From CAZJYC01 sp964550165 (GTDB taxonomy: Bacteria; Acidobacteriota; Aminicenantia; Aminicenantales; Aminicenantaceae): 36,821 nucleotides of DNA. The translations under genes were made by a program, and so were the position numbers. The notes under the pieces are model-generated. The model had not been told where the DNA came from, searched no databases, and saw only the letters and a list, made by a program, of their open reading frames with translations. Positions 9,696 through 18,181 of the stretch are shown piece by piece (the stretch's first letter is position 1; every line of letters starts with the position of its first letter). The stretch covers positions 1-36,821 of the forward strand of contig CAZJYC010000021.1 in assembly GCA_964550165.1 (NCBI GenBank). Reading direction: 5' to 3'.

Positions 9696-9952
9696 TCTTT
9701 TCCATTTTGTATGGGCAAAGGAGATATGGGTAATAATAAAGCCTCTCAGAGCTGGCCGAAGCGACCATTGAAGGTTTAGCCTTCCCGAGTTGCCCTTCGA
9801 GGGAACCCGGCTCTGCCGGGCGGCGAGTATGTCTGAGCGGAGCGAGTTACGCAGCCGCCGAGAAGGGCTGCGAGGGAACGGCGTTAAAAACCTGAAGGGG
9901 AGCAAGGCCACTCTGGAGAGGCTTTCAAATGAGCCACACAAAATGAAAGAGA
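9696..9952 (+). repeat. R1 dispersed foldback repeat, copy b (complete)
   Basis: This is the complete R1 copy, 257 bp. The ends are imperfect inverted repeats: TCTTTTCCATTTTGTATGG at the left and the reverse complement TCTCTTTCATTTTGTGTGG at the right (16 of 19 match). The similarity resumes about 25 bases in with AAGCCTCTCnAGAGnTGGCC, so the inverted arms span about 55 bases. The interior has strong hairpins: CCCGGCTCTGCCGGG (9806-9820) and CGCAGCC/GGCTGCG (9850-9872). It encodes no protein. It lies between the divergent receptor gene and lepA. Copy a (1-191) is in the opposite orientation; partial copies lie at 23961 and 25174. Confidence 0.85.
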
Positions 9953-10038
9953 GCCGTTTAATGACATTCAAAGCATTTGTATCTATGGCTGAAATTTGAA
10001 GACCCAACCCACTCTAAGGTATACTTATCTCTCAAAAA

Positions 10039-11829
10039 ATGAAGAACATCAGGAATTTTTCCATCATCGCCCATATCGACCACGGCAAGTCCACCCTCGC
10101 CGACCGATTCCTGGAAAAAACAGAGGCCCTTCCGGCACGGGAATTGAGGGAGCAGGCTCTGGACACGATGGACCTCGAGCGGGAAAAGGGAATTACGATC
10201 AAAGCCCAGACAGCCCGTCTTCGCTATCAATCTCCTTCCCACGGGGAATTCATCCTCAACCTGATCGACACGCCCGGACATGTGGATTTTTCTTACGAAG
10301 TCTCGCGCAGCCTGGCTGCGTGTGAAGGGGCGCTGCTCGTCATCGATGCCTCCCAGGGCATAGAAGCCCAGACCCTGGCTAACACCTATCTTGCTCTTCA
10401 GAACGACCTCGTCCTTATCCCGGTCATCAACAAGATCGACCTTTCCCAGGCAGACCCAGAGATGACCCTTGAACAGCTGGAGAATATCATCGGAATCGGG
10501 CGGGATGAGGCGATTCTGGCCAGCGCCAAAAAAGGCACAGGCGTTGACCAGGTATTGGAAAGCATCGTTGAGCGCATCCCCCCGCCCAGAGGAGACCCGG
10601 GAGCGCCGCTTAAAGCCCTGCTTTTCGATTCCTGGTTTGATTCCTACCGCGGCGTGGTCATCCTGGCCAGAGTCTTTGACGGTATGATCCGGACCGGAGC
10701 TCAGATAGAGCTGATGTCCTGCGAGGCCGCCTATGAGGTGGAAGAAGTCGGCTACTTGACGCCCAAGCCCCAGAAAGTGGACAGGCTGGTTGCCGGAGAA
10801 GTCGGCTATGTCATAGCCGGAATCAAAGAATTGAGTCATGCCAGGATCGGGGATACGATCACTGACAAATATAGACGGACAGTTAAGGTTTTGCCCGGAT
10901 TTAAAGAAGCAAAGCCCATGGTCTTCTGCGGGATGTTTCCGGCCGGGGAAGGAAGCGTCGAAGATCTGAGAAAAGCTCTTGGAAAGCTAAGGCTCAACGA
11001 CTCTTCCTTTTATTACGAGCCCGAAAACTCTCCGGCCTTGGGCATGGGATTCAGGTGCGGATTTCTGGGTCTCTTGCACAGGGAAATCATCCAGGAACGC
11101 CTGGAGAGAGAATTTGACCTGAGCCTTGTCAGCACAGCGCCCAGCGTCAGCTTTCGGGTCACGACCAAAAATGGCCAGGTCAGAGAAATCCACAATCCCT
11201 CAGAGCTTCCTCCAGAGCAGGAAATCCGCAAGATCGAAGAGCCGCTGATCGAAGCTTTGGTCATAACGCCCGACAAGTACCTCGGGGCTGTGCTCAAGCT
11301 TCTTGAAAACCGGCGAGGTGAGCAAAAAAAGCTGGAGTACATCGGCTCCCAGCGCATTTTTCTGACTTATATCCTTCCGCTGAATGAAGTTGTCTTGGAT
11401 TTTTACAATCAGCTGAAGTCCATCTCCCAGGGCTATGCCTCGATGGACTACGAGTTGGCAGGATACAGAGAAGCGCCCCTGGTCAAGCTCGATATCCTGA
11501 TCAACAGAGAACAGGTGGATGCCCTCTCTCTCGTCGTCTTGCGGGACAAAGCCTATTCCCAGGGAAAGATGCTCGTGGAAAGGATGAGAAAGCTCATCCC
11601 CCGCCAACAGTTCGAAGTGGCCATCCAGGCCGCAATCGGAAAGCGGGTGATTGCCCGGGAGACAGTCAAGCCCTACAGGAAGGATGTGCTGGCCAAGCTC
11701 TACGGCGGAGACTACACAAGGAAGATGAAACTGCTCGAGAAGCAGAAGGCCGGAAAAAAGAGGATAAAGAAAATCGGCCGAGTGGAGGTTCCCCAGGAGG
11801 CTTTCCTCGCCCTGCTCGAGGTCAAATGA
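10039..11829 (+). CDS. lepA: Elongation factor 4 (LepA), ribosome-associated GTPase
   Basis: This 596-residue translational GTPase acts on the ribosome and is proposed to promote back-translocation or initiation-related remodelling. The GTPase domain is complete: G1 AHIDHGKST (residues 11-19), the switch I region with EREKGITIKAQ, G3 DTPGHVDF (77-84) and G4 NKID (131-134). The EF4-specific features are GFRCGFLGLLHREI, SVSFRVTTKNG and the C-terminal domain ending in a basic segment (RKMKLLEKQKAGKKRIKKIG). The length is normal for the family. The start follows the family N-terminus MKNIRNFSIIAHIDHGK; the Shine-Dalgarno is weak. It leads a plus-strand run with mtnA 34 bases downstream. Confidence 0.98.
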   Translation: MKNIRNFSIIAHIDHGKSTLADRFLEKTEALPARELREQALDTMDLEREKGITIKAQTARLRYQSPSHGEFILNLIDTPGHVDFSYEVSRSLAACEGALLVIDASQGIEAQTLANTYLALQNDLVLIPVINKIDLSQADPEMTLEQLENIIGIGRDEAILASAKKGTGVDQVLESIVERIPPPRGDPGAPLKALLFDSWFDSYRGVVILARVFDGMIRTGAQIELMSCEAAYEVEEVGYLTPKPQKVDRLVAGEVGYVIAGIKELSHARIGDTITDKYRRTVKVLPGFKEAKPMVFCGMFPAGEGSVEDLRKALGKLRLNDSSFYYEPENSPALGMGFRCGFLGLLHREIIQERLEREFDLSLVSTAPSVSFRVTTKNGQVREIHNPSELPPEQEIRKIEEPLIEALVITPDKYLGAVLKLLENRRGEQKKLEYIGSQRIFLTYILPLNEVVLDFYNQLKSISQGYASMDYELAGYREAPLVKLDILINREQVDALSLVVLRDKAYSQGKMLVERMRKLIPRQQFEVAIQAAIGKRVIARETVKPYRKDVLAKLYGGDYTRKMKLLEKQKAGKKRIKKIGRVEVPQEAFLALLEVK

Positions 11830-11863
11830 GAAGGCCTGCCTTTTTCTGAGAAGGAGTTTTTTT

Positions 11864-12901
11864 ATGCTTCCCTCGATTGTCTGGTCAAAGAACAGAGTGA
11901 TCATGATCGACCAGAGAAAGCTGCCCCTAAAGGAAGTCTACCTCGAATGCAAGGATCATAATCAAGTTGCTCAAGCCATCGAAAGGATGGTCATCCGGGG
12001 AGCCCCGGCCATCGGAGTGGCCGCTGCCTATGGCGTGGCTTTAGGCCTTTTGCATCTTTTGGGCAAAAATGACCTTGACCGAAAGTTTGAACGGATTTTA
12101 AAGCGATTGGAAAAGACGAGGCCGACAGCCCGCAACCTCTTCTGGGCGCTGGAGAGAATGAAAAGCACTTTCGAGAAAAACAAGAATCTTCCTCTGTCTC
12201 AGCTTAAAAGGAGAATGGTCGAGGAAGCCCGAGCCATTGAACTGGGAGACATAGAGGCCAACGCCAAGATCGGCTCCTGGGGAAAGCGCCTCCTCAAGAA
12301 CGGCCAGTCTGTCCTGACTCATTGCAACACCGGGTCTTTGGCCACAGCCGGCTTTGGCACGGCTTTGGGCGTTATCCGGGCCGCTGTCCGGCAGGGAAAA
12401 GTCATTCGCGTCTATGCCAGTGAGACACGACCCCAGCTTCAGGGGGCAAGGCTGACCTGCTGGGAGCTTAAAAGAGACCGCATTCCTGTCATCCTGGTTA
12501 TTGACAGCGTGGCGGGATATCTAATGCAGAAGGGAATGATTTCGCTGGTGATCACCGGCGCGGACAGGATAGCCCGGAACGGCGATACCGCCAACAAGGT
12601 TGGGACCTACGCCTTAGCCCTTCTGGCCAAAGAACACGGACTTCCCTTCTACGCGGCTGCTCCTGTGAGTACCATTGACTTTAACCTGGCCGACGGTGGC
12701 GAGATTCCGATTGAAGAAAGAGACGCCCGGGAAGTCAGAGAGGTCGGAGGCCGAAAGATCACCGTTCCCAAGGTGAACGTTTTCAACCCGGCCTTTGATG
12801 TCACGCCTGCGCGTTACATCTCGGCGATCATCACCGAAAAAGGAATTGCTTGTCCGCCGCTTGAGAAAACCTTGGAAAAATTCAGAGAGAAAAAACGATA
12901 A
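11864..12901 (+). CDS. mtnA: Methylthioribose-1-phosphate isomerase
   Basis: This 345-residue enzyme isomerises 5-methylthioribose-1-phosphate to methylthioribulose-1-phosphate in methionine salvage, in the cytoplasm. The family features are RGAPAIGVAAAYG near residue 45, HCNTGSLATAG with Cys154, ETRPQLQGARLT, and TGADRIARNGDTANKVGT with Asp234. These two residues match the catalytic Cys160 and Asp240 of the Bacillus subtilis enzyme with one shared offset. The N-terminal proton-donor region is present. The ATG follows AAGGAG at a good spacing. Related eIF2B-like and ribose-1,5-bisphosphate isomerases are possible, but the motifs favour MtnA. It lies between lepA and tsaD, with two bases before the tsaD start; no other methionine-salvage gene is visible. 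Confidence 0.92.
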   Translation: MLPSIVWSKNRVIMIDQRKLPLKEVYLECKDHNQVAQAIERMVIRGAPAIGVAAAYGVALGLLHLLGKNDLDRKFERILKRLEKTRPTARNLFWALERMKSTFEKNKNLPLSQLKRRMVEEARAIELGDIEANAKIGSWGKRLLKNGQSVLTHCNTGSLATAGFGTALGVIRAAVRQGKVIRVYASETRPQLQGARLTCWELKRDRIPVILVIDSVAGYLMQKGMISLVITGADRIARNGDTANKVGTYALALLAKEHGLPFYAAAPVSTIDFNLADGGEIPIEERDAREVREVGGRKITVPKVNVFNPAFDVTPARYISAIITEKGIACPPLEKTLEKFREKKR

Positions 12902-12903
12902 TA

Positions 12904-13941
12904 ATGTCCATGCATGTTCTAGGCATTGAGACATCTTGTGACGAGACTTCTGCCTCGGTCGTCAGGGACGACTTCAAAATCCTGAGCAACGTCGTCTTTT
13001 CCCAGGATGAGATTCATGCCGCCTACGGCGGGGTTGTCCCGGAGCTTGCCTCGCGCCAGCATCTTGTTTCCATAGGATATGTCTTCGAGAAGAGCCTGAA
13101 GCGGGCCCGGCTGAAGCTGGAAGAGATCGATGCCTTTGCTGTGACTCAAGGGCCAGGTCTGATCGGCTCTTTGCTCGTCGGGCTTTCTTTTGCCAAAGGG
13201 CTCGCCTACTATTTCAAAAAGCCTTTGATTGGCATCGACCATCTTGAGGCTCATATCGAGTCTGCTCTCCTTGAATCCGGCAAAATCCCCTTTCCGGCTT
13301 TGGCTCTTGTTGTCTCAGGAGGACACACTTCCAGTTTCTTCATGAAGAAGAAACTAGATTTCAAGCTTGTCGGGCGGACAAGGGATGACGCCGCCGGAGA
13401 AGCCCTGGATAAAATCGCCAAGTTTCTCGACCTTGGTTACCCGGGAGGTCCGTTGATCGACCGGTTGGCCGAGAAAGGAAATCCCCAGACGTTCAGCTTT
13501 GCCAAACCGCGCATGACAGACAGAAGCCTCGATTTTAGTTTCAGCGGGCTAAAGACGTCTGCTTTGAGACAGATAAAAGAGGAAAGGATTACCAAAGACC
13601 ATCCCCGTCTCTTCGATTTTCTGGCCAGCTTTGAGATGGCTGTCATTCAAGCGCTTCTCTCAAACGCCGACCAAGCGGCAGATCAGTATGAACCCAAGTC
13701 TGTGATTCTTTGTGGGGGAGTGGCCAGGAACAAGAAGCTCAGGCATCACTTCGCAGAGTTCGCCCGGGAGCGGCGCCTGTCTTGCTTTATTCCCTCGCCT
13801 GAATTTTGCACAGACAACGCCGCTATGGTCGCTGCCCTGGCCTTGGAGAAGATCAAAAAAAGAGAAGAGTTTCCCCCTCCCTTTGCTTTAAACGCCTATC
13901 CCAGATTCCTCTCCTCCCTGCCATCCTCAGCGAAAGAATAA
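12904..13941 (+). CDS. tsaD: tRNA N6-adenosine threonylcarbamoyltransferase TsaD
   Basis: This 345-residue enzyme transfers threonylcarbamoyl to A37 of ANN-decoding tRNAs (t6A), acting with TsaB and TsaE. The ASKHA fold motifs are clear: GIETSCDETSASVV at the N-terminus, QGPGLIGSLLVG, the metal-binding HLEAH (His113 and His117), VVSGGHTS, the GDDAAGEALDK-type loop (RDDAAGEALDK), SGLKTSALRQ, and the third metal ligand in CTDNAAMVA. Its ATG is two bases past the mtnA stop, so the two are probably co-transcribed and perhaps translationally coupled; an ATG two codons later is an alternative start. tsaB and tsaE are not in the window. Confidence 0.97.
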   Translation: MSMHVLGIETSCDETSASVVRDDFKILSNVVFSQDEIHAAYGGVVPELASRQHLVSIGYVFEKSLKRARLKLEEIDAFAVTQGPGLIGSLLVGLSFAKGLAYYFKKPLIGIDHLEAHIESALLESGKIPFPALALVVSGGHTSSFFMKKKLDFKLVGRTRDDAAGEALDKIAKFLDLGYPGGPLIDRLAEKGNPQTFSFAKPRMTDRSLDFSFSGLKTSALRQIKEERITKDHPRLFDFLASFEMAVIQALLSNADQAADQYEPKSVILCGGVARNKKLRHHFAEFARERRLSCFIPSPEFCTDNAAMVAALALEKIKKREEFPPPFALNAYPRFLSSLPSSAKE

Positions 13942-14081
13942 CGCGAATTCCATCTGCCCCTGAACCAATCGACCTGGATATCCGTATTATCGGATAGAAT
14001 GCGATTCGAGTCACTTTGCCTGAGCCATCGTTTGTTTCCATCACGGAAAAAATAATTATGATTTCAACGAGGAGGAATGAA

Positions 14082-15632
14082 GTGAGAACAAAAACGACTT
14101 TGCTATTCATCTTTGTTTTGGTCCTGATTGTCGGGCCATCTTTTTCTGAAGAAAAAAATGTGCTTTCCCTTTCTCTGGAAGACTGTATTCTCAGGGCGTT
14201 GAAGGATAATCTTCGGGTCGCGGTGGAAGTCTACAATCCTGAGATCGCCGATGCCTCCCTCAGCCGAGCCAAAGAACTGTTCATGCCCCGCTTGGAAATG
14301 AGCTACGGCAGCGAGAGAAAGGAAAATCCTTCTTCCTGGTGGCTGGAGCAGGCGGAGACGGTCATTGACGAGACCAGCGCTTACTCATTTTCCATTGCCC
14401 AGCAGATACCCACTGGCGGAAATTTTTCTCTATCCTTAAGAGGCTATAGGTCTGAAACAAACCAGGGATTTCAGCGTATCAATCCAGTTTACGGAAATAC
14501 GTTGCAACTCGATTTCAGTCAGCCGCTGCTCCGGGATTTTGGCTTCAAGGTCAGCCGGAAAGAAATCCTTATTGCCCAGAACAACTTAGATATTTCCCGC
14601 AGCCAGCTTGAGTCGGTTCTCATCGATACCATCTATTCTGTTCAGGAGGCCTACTGGAATCTCGTCTTTTCCATCGAAAACTACAAGGTCAAGCAGCAGT
14701 CTTTACAGCTCGCTCGAGACCTTCTCGTCAAGAACCGGAAAGAAGTGGAAGTGGGCAAGCTGGCTGAGATAGAGATTCTGAATGCTGAGGCCGTGGTGGC
14801 CTCGAGGGAAGCGGATATTCTTCAGGCCGAGGCTCAAATCAGGAGAAGCGAGGATCTGCTCAAAAACCTGCTCAACATAGAAGAAGAGGAGAATTCGAAG
14901 ACGATTGTTCCCTCGGATAAGCCAGAATATATTCAGAGAGAGATCTCCCTGGAGGACGCGTTGAGACAGGCTCTGGAGAAAAGGCCGGATTTGAAGATGA
15001 AGCTGAAGGATATCGAGATTCGGGAATTAAATTTAAGCGTGGCCAAGAACCAATTACTCCCCGGGTTGAACTTGCAGCTTTCTTATTGGAGCCCGGGAAT
15101 ATCAGGGGATAGAATCATTTACCAGGATGATAATCCATTCTTGGGAGTCATTGGCAAAGAAGAGGGAAGCCCCTCGGATTCCTTTCGCGATGCCTTTAAG
15201 CTTCTCTACAGCAACTGGTCTGTCGGCCTAACCCTTACCCTTCCTCTGAGCAATGTTTTGACCAAAGCGGACTATGTTCGGGCCAAAATGGAAGCGGAAA
15301 AGAGCCAGCTGGAGTTGAAGAATTTTGAAAGGCAGGTCTATCTGGAAGTCAAGGACGCGGTGAGGGAAATTGAGACAAACGCCAAGAGGGTTCAGGCTTA
15401 TCGGGTCGCCCGTGAACTGGCCGAGAAGAGACTTGAAGCTGAAGTCAAGAAGTTGGATGTGGGATTAACCACAAATTATTTTGTCCTCCAGTATCAAGAA
15501 GAGTTGGCCAACGCCAAATCGATGGAGCTTAAATCGCTGATGGATTATAACCTCTCCTGGGCAAAATTAGAGAAGGTCATCGGCAGCAGCCTGGAGAAAA
15601 GAGACATAAAAATTTCTCAGATTGCCGAATAG
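14082..15632 (+). CDS. TolC-family outer membrane efflux protein
   Basis: This is a probable outer-membrane channel protein of 516 residues for an efflux or type I export system. The start is a GTG at 14082 six bases behind GAGGAGG, followed by a signal peptide (TKTTLLFIFVLVLIVGPSFS). The rest has the duplicated TolC architecture. The first half has LSLEDCILRALKDNLRV and a long helical hairpin (SVQEAYWNLVFSIENYKVKQ through AEAQIRRSEDLLKNLLNI). The second half has SLEDALRQALEKRPDLKMK and another hairpin (VYLEVKDAVREIETNAKRVQ), with beta strands (LQLSYWSPG, VGLTLTLPL) between. It starts 140 bases after tsaD. No periplasmic adaptor or inner-membrane pump gene is adjacent, so the partner is unknown. 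Confidence 0.9.
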   Translation: MRTKTTLLFIFVLVLIVGPSFSEEKNVLSLSLEDCILRALKDNLRVAVEVYNPEIADASLSRAKELFMPRLEMSYGSERKENPSSWWLEQAETVIDETSAYSFSIAQQIPTGGNFSLSLRGYRSETNQGFQRINPVYGNTLQLDFSQPLLRDFGFKVSRKEILIAQNNLDISRSQLESVLIDTIYSVQEAYWNLVFSIENYKVKQQSLQLARDLLVKNRKEVEVGKLAEIEILNAEAVVASREADILQAEAQIRRSEDLLKNLLNIEEEENSKTIVPSDKPEYIQREISLEDALRQALEKRPDLKMKLKDIEIRELNLSVAKNQLLPGLNLQLSYWSPGISGDRIIYQDDNPFLGVIGKEEGSPSDSFRDAFKLLYSNWSVGLTLTLPLSNVLTKADYVRAKMEAEKSQLELKNFERQVYLEVKDAVREIETNAKRVQAYRVARELAEKRLEAEVKKLDVGLTTNYFVLQYQEELANAKSMELKSLMDYNLSWAKLEKVIGSSLEKRDIKISQIAE

Positions 15633-15744
15633 CTCTCTTAAAAATTTTGACTCCGGACTGCGATCTGTAGTACATATTTCATTGAAAATTCCTGAGCAGT
15701 TACAAACGCACTTAACATGTCTATTAAAAACGCGCTGAGTAAAA

Positions 15745-15814
15745 TGCGAGGAACGCAGTGACGAAGCAATCTCATAAATTTAAAGATTGCCAAGCCCTTC
15801 GGGTTCGCAATGAT
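15745..15814. repeat. R2-type repeat unit with inverted ends
   Basis: The unit reads ATGCGAGGAACGCAGTGACG then AAGCAATCTCATAAAT, and ends AAGATTGCCAAGCCC followed by TTCGGGTTCGCAATGAT. Its ends are inverted (ATGCGAG against the inverse of TCGCAATGAT), as are AGCAATCT and AGATTGC. It resembles the short GTCATTGCGAG repeats scattered in many bacterial genomes. It lies in the 297-base gap between the TolC-like gene and the aminotransferase; the rest of that gap shows nothing I can name. Confidence 0.6.
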
Positions 15815-15929
15815 AGTGTAAAAGCACTTCATGCGCTTATCTTAGCAAGACAGGGATTTGGGTTCTGAATTTTCCTCGGCGTTATGAAATATCTCGCAGA
15901 AATCCTCTGCGAGGCTGGAAAGGTTTTCC

Positions 15930-17315
15930 ATGGATAAAGAAAGGGTACTCAAAAAGCTTGTCAAGAATTACAGATTGAAGCACAAGAAGTCAGAGGCTCT
16001 TTACAAGAAGGCTTCCCAGTACCTGATTCGAGGAGGAAGCCATAATCTGCGCCTTTTCGAACCGTTTCCCTTCTATGATGTCCACTCGAGCGGCTCGAGA
16101 GTCACGGATGTCGACGGAAATACCTACATCGATTTCTGGCAAGGGCATTTTGCCAACGTTTTAGGACACAATCCAAAGATTGTTCTCGAGGCCCTGCTGG
16201 ATTATTTTAAAAAAGGTCAAGGGTTGACGACCGGGTTCCCGGGGACTTACCAGAGTCAGCTGGCGGAATTGATCCTCAAGCAGCTCAAGGCGGATAAGAT
16301 TCGTTTCACGACCAGCGGCACTTTGGCCACGATGTATGCCCTGATGCTGGCCAAGGCCTTTACCGGAAGAGACCTGGTGCTGAAAGTCAGGGGAGGATGG
16401 CATGGCAGCCAGCCTTATGTCTTGAAAGGAATATCGTTTTATGATCGAGGCCTGGACCGCCTGGAATCTGCCGGCCTTCCTGCTGGCATCGAGGCGATGA
16501 TTCTCACCACTGGATTTAACGATGCGGCGGAGCTCGAAGAAAAATTTAAAGCCCATGGAGAAAGGATTGCCTGTTTTATTGTCGAACCTTTTATCGGTGC
16601 TGGCGGATTTATTTTTGCCGATAAAAATTATCTGCAGCGAGCCAGGGACCTGACGAAGCAGTACGGCTCGCTGCTTGTTTTTGATGAGGTTGTCTCTGGA
16701 TTCCGCTTTCATCCTGGAGGACTTCAGAGCCTTTACAGAATTAATCCCGATTTAACCGTCCTGGGCAAGGCGATCGGCGGCGGGATGCCGGTCAGTGCGG
16801 TGGCTGGACGGGAGGATATCGTGGCCTTCTGCAGTCCTGAGGTGAAGATGGAGAGAAGGGTGAAGTTTGACGGCGGAACGTTTTCTGCTCATCCCGCCTC
16901 GATTCTGGCTGGACTGACTTGTCTTCGTTATCTGATTGACCATGACTCAGAGATATATCCAAGGATTGGGCGGTTGGCCGAGAAGGTTCGAAAAGGAATT
17001 GAGGAAATATTCAGCGCTAATGGGTTCAATGTGAGATGCACGGGTTATGGTGAACCGGCTACGGAAAACAGCTCCCTTGTCGGTGTTCAATTTCTGCACG
17101 AGAGAATTAATAGGATTACATTTCCCGAGCAAGTTTGGAATCCGGAGGTCTGTGATGTTGAGATGAGGGAGAAGATTTTTAAACTGGCCATGCTGGAGAA
17201 GGGTTTTAATGTCTTTCATGGCTTTGGAGGAATTTCTGCAGCGCATACCGATGCCGAAATCCAAGCCTCTCTGAATGCGGTGGAAAGAATAGCCAGGGAA
17301 TGGAAGAAATTCTGA
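15930..17315 (+). CDS. Class III PLP-dependent aminotransferase, glutamate-1-semialdehyde-aminomutase-like
   Basis: This 461-residue cytoplasmic PLP enzyme is close to glutamate-1-semialdehyde 2,1-aminomutase (HemL). The features are an N-terminal YLIRGGSHNLR, VDGNTYIDFWQGHFANVLGHNP, the cofactor phosphate loop TSGTLATMYAL (128-138), GGWHGSQP, the PLP-ring Asp in VFDEVVSGFR (Asp252) and the Schiff-base lysine in LGKAIGGGMP (Lys280). The C-terminal GTFSAHPASILAG is also family-typical. The usual NSGTEA of HemL is TSGTLA here, and no other haem gene is nearby, so a different aminotransferase or a racemase/epimerase of the same fold is possible. Glycosyltransferases start 92 bases downstream, which could point to an amino-sugar or envelope role. 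The ATG follows GGAAAGG. Confidence 0.85.
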   Translation: MDKERVLKKLVKNYRLKHKKSEALYKKASQYLIRGGSHNLRLFEPFPFYDVHSSGSRVTDVDGNTYIDFWQGHFANVLGHNPKIVLEALLDYFKKGQGLTTGFPGTYQSQLAELILKQLKADKIRFTTSGTLATMYALMLAKAFTGRDLVLKVRGGWHGSQPYVLKGISFYDRGLDRLESAGLPAGIEAMILTTGFNDAAELEEKFKAHGERIACFIVEPFIGAGGFIFADKNYLQRARDLTKQYGSLLVFDEVVSGFRFHPGGLQSLYRINPDLTVLGKAIGGGMPVSAVAGREDIVAFCSPEVKMERRVKFDGGTFSAHPASILAGLTCLRYLIDHDSEIYPRIGRLAEKVRKGIEEIFSANGFNVRCTGYGEPATENSSLVGVQFLHERINRITFPEQVWNPEVCDVEMREKIFKLAMLEKGFNVFHGFGGISAAHTDAEIQASLNAVERIAREWKKF

Positions 17316-17407
17316 GGTCATTCCCTGAAGCATCTTAGTAACAAGCAAAAGGAAATGCGAACTCTTCTTACTTTTCCTTGGAACTGAATTGTGCTAATAT
17401 TGGGCCA

Positions 17408-18181
17408 ATGGAAATTTCCGTCGTCCTCATCACCCACAATGAAGAGAAAAGGCTTGAACCAGCTTTGAAGAGCGTTGAAGGAGCAGGTTCAGAAATCATC
17501 GTTGTCGACAGTTACAGCAGCGACGGCACCGTCAAAATTGCAAAGAAATACACCAACAGGGTTTTCGAGCGAAAATGGATAAACTTTTCTGACCAGAAAA
17601 ATTTCGGCAGCAGCAAAGCTTCTTATCCCTGGATTTTATCACTGGATGCTGATGAGAGGCTTTCCCCAGAGCTCCGTAACGAAATCCTGCTCCTTAAAGA
17701 AGGAGAGCCTGAGTGTTCTGCTTTTTCCATGCCCCGTCAGGTTTTCTATTTGGGAAAATGGATCCGTCATTCCGGCTGGTATCCTGACCGGAAAATACGT
17801 CTTTTTCGCAAAGACAAGGCGCGCTGGGAAGGGGAGTATGTCCATGAGAAGCTGGTTGTCGACGGAAAAACCGAGAAACTGAAGGGATCGATTCACCACT
17901 TCACTTACCGAAATATTTCAGAGCATCTGACCAGGATCAACAAGTTTTCCGAGCTCGGTGCGCAAGACCTTTACTCCCGGAAGAAAAAATGCCGGTGCTA
18001 TCACCTGGTCTTTCTCCCTTTTTTCAGGTTCATAAAATCGTATTTTTGGAAAGCTGGTTTCTTGGATGGATGGCAGGGATTTGTCATTTCTGTGCTTCAT
18101 GGTTATGCCATTTTCATCCGTTATGCAAAGCTGAAAGAGATATGGAAAAAAGGAGAGAGGATTGAGCCTTTGCCAGATTGA
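17408..18181 (+). CDS. Glycosyltransferase family 2 (WaaE/KdtX-like)
   Basis: This GT-A fold glycosyltransferase of about 257 residues probably adds a sugar to lipopolysaccharide core or another envelope glycan at the inner membrane. It shows ISVVLITHNEEKRLEPAL, VVDSYSSDGT, and the metal-binding LSLDADERLSPEL. The lineage-typical KIRLFRKDKARWEGEYVHEKL and a C-terminal segment with aromatic and basic residues (FFRFIKSYFWKAG, GFVISVLHGYAIFIRY) match the WaaE/KdtX-like subgroup. The ATG at 17408 is chosen because it begins the fold directly; a TTG 30 bases upstream is also open. The gene overlaps the next one by 20 bases. Confidence 0.88.
   Translation: MEISVVLITHNEEKRLEPALKSVEGAGSEIIVVDSYSSDGTVKIAKKYTNRVFERKWINFSDQKNFGSSKASYPWILSLDADERLSPELRNEILLLKEGEPECSAFSMPRQVFYLGKWIRHSGWYPDRKIRLFRKDKARWEGEYVHEKLVVDGKTEKLKGSIHHFTYRNISEHLTRINKFSELGAQDLYSRKKKCRCYHLVFLPFFRFIKSYFWKAGFLDGWQGFVISVLHGYAIFIRYAKLKEIWKKGERIEPLPD

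Noticed and set aside
10..9890. Hairpin-rich R1 copies as CRISPR or a tRNA/rRNA gene.
   Set aside because: There are no regular spacers, no CCA or cloverleaf pattern, and the units are inverted, far apart and of unequal length.
1..9952. A composite transposon bounded by the two inverted R1 copies.
   Set aside because: No transposase lies inside or beside the copies, and R1 copies also flank other genes, so simple scattering of the repeat is enough.
9958..10839. Minus-strand frame of 293 codons inside lepA.
   Set aside because: It is the antisense shadow of the unmistakable lepA gene.
13979..13996. Inverted repeat TATCCG-TATTAT-CGGATA between tsaD and the TolC-like gene, as an operator or terminator.
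   Set aside because: A six-base stem without a T run is too weak to call; it could be chance.
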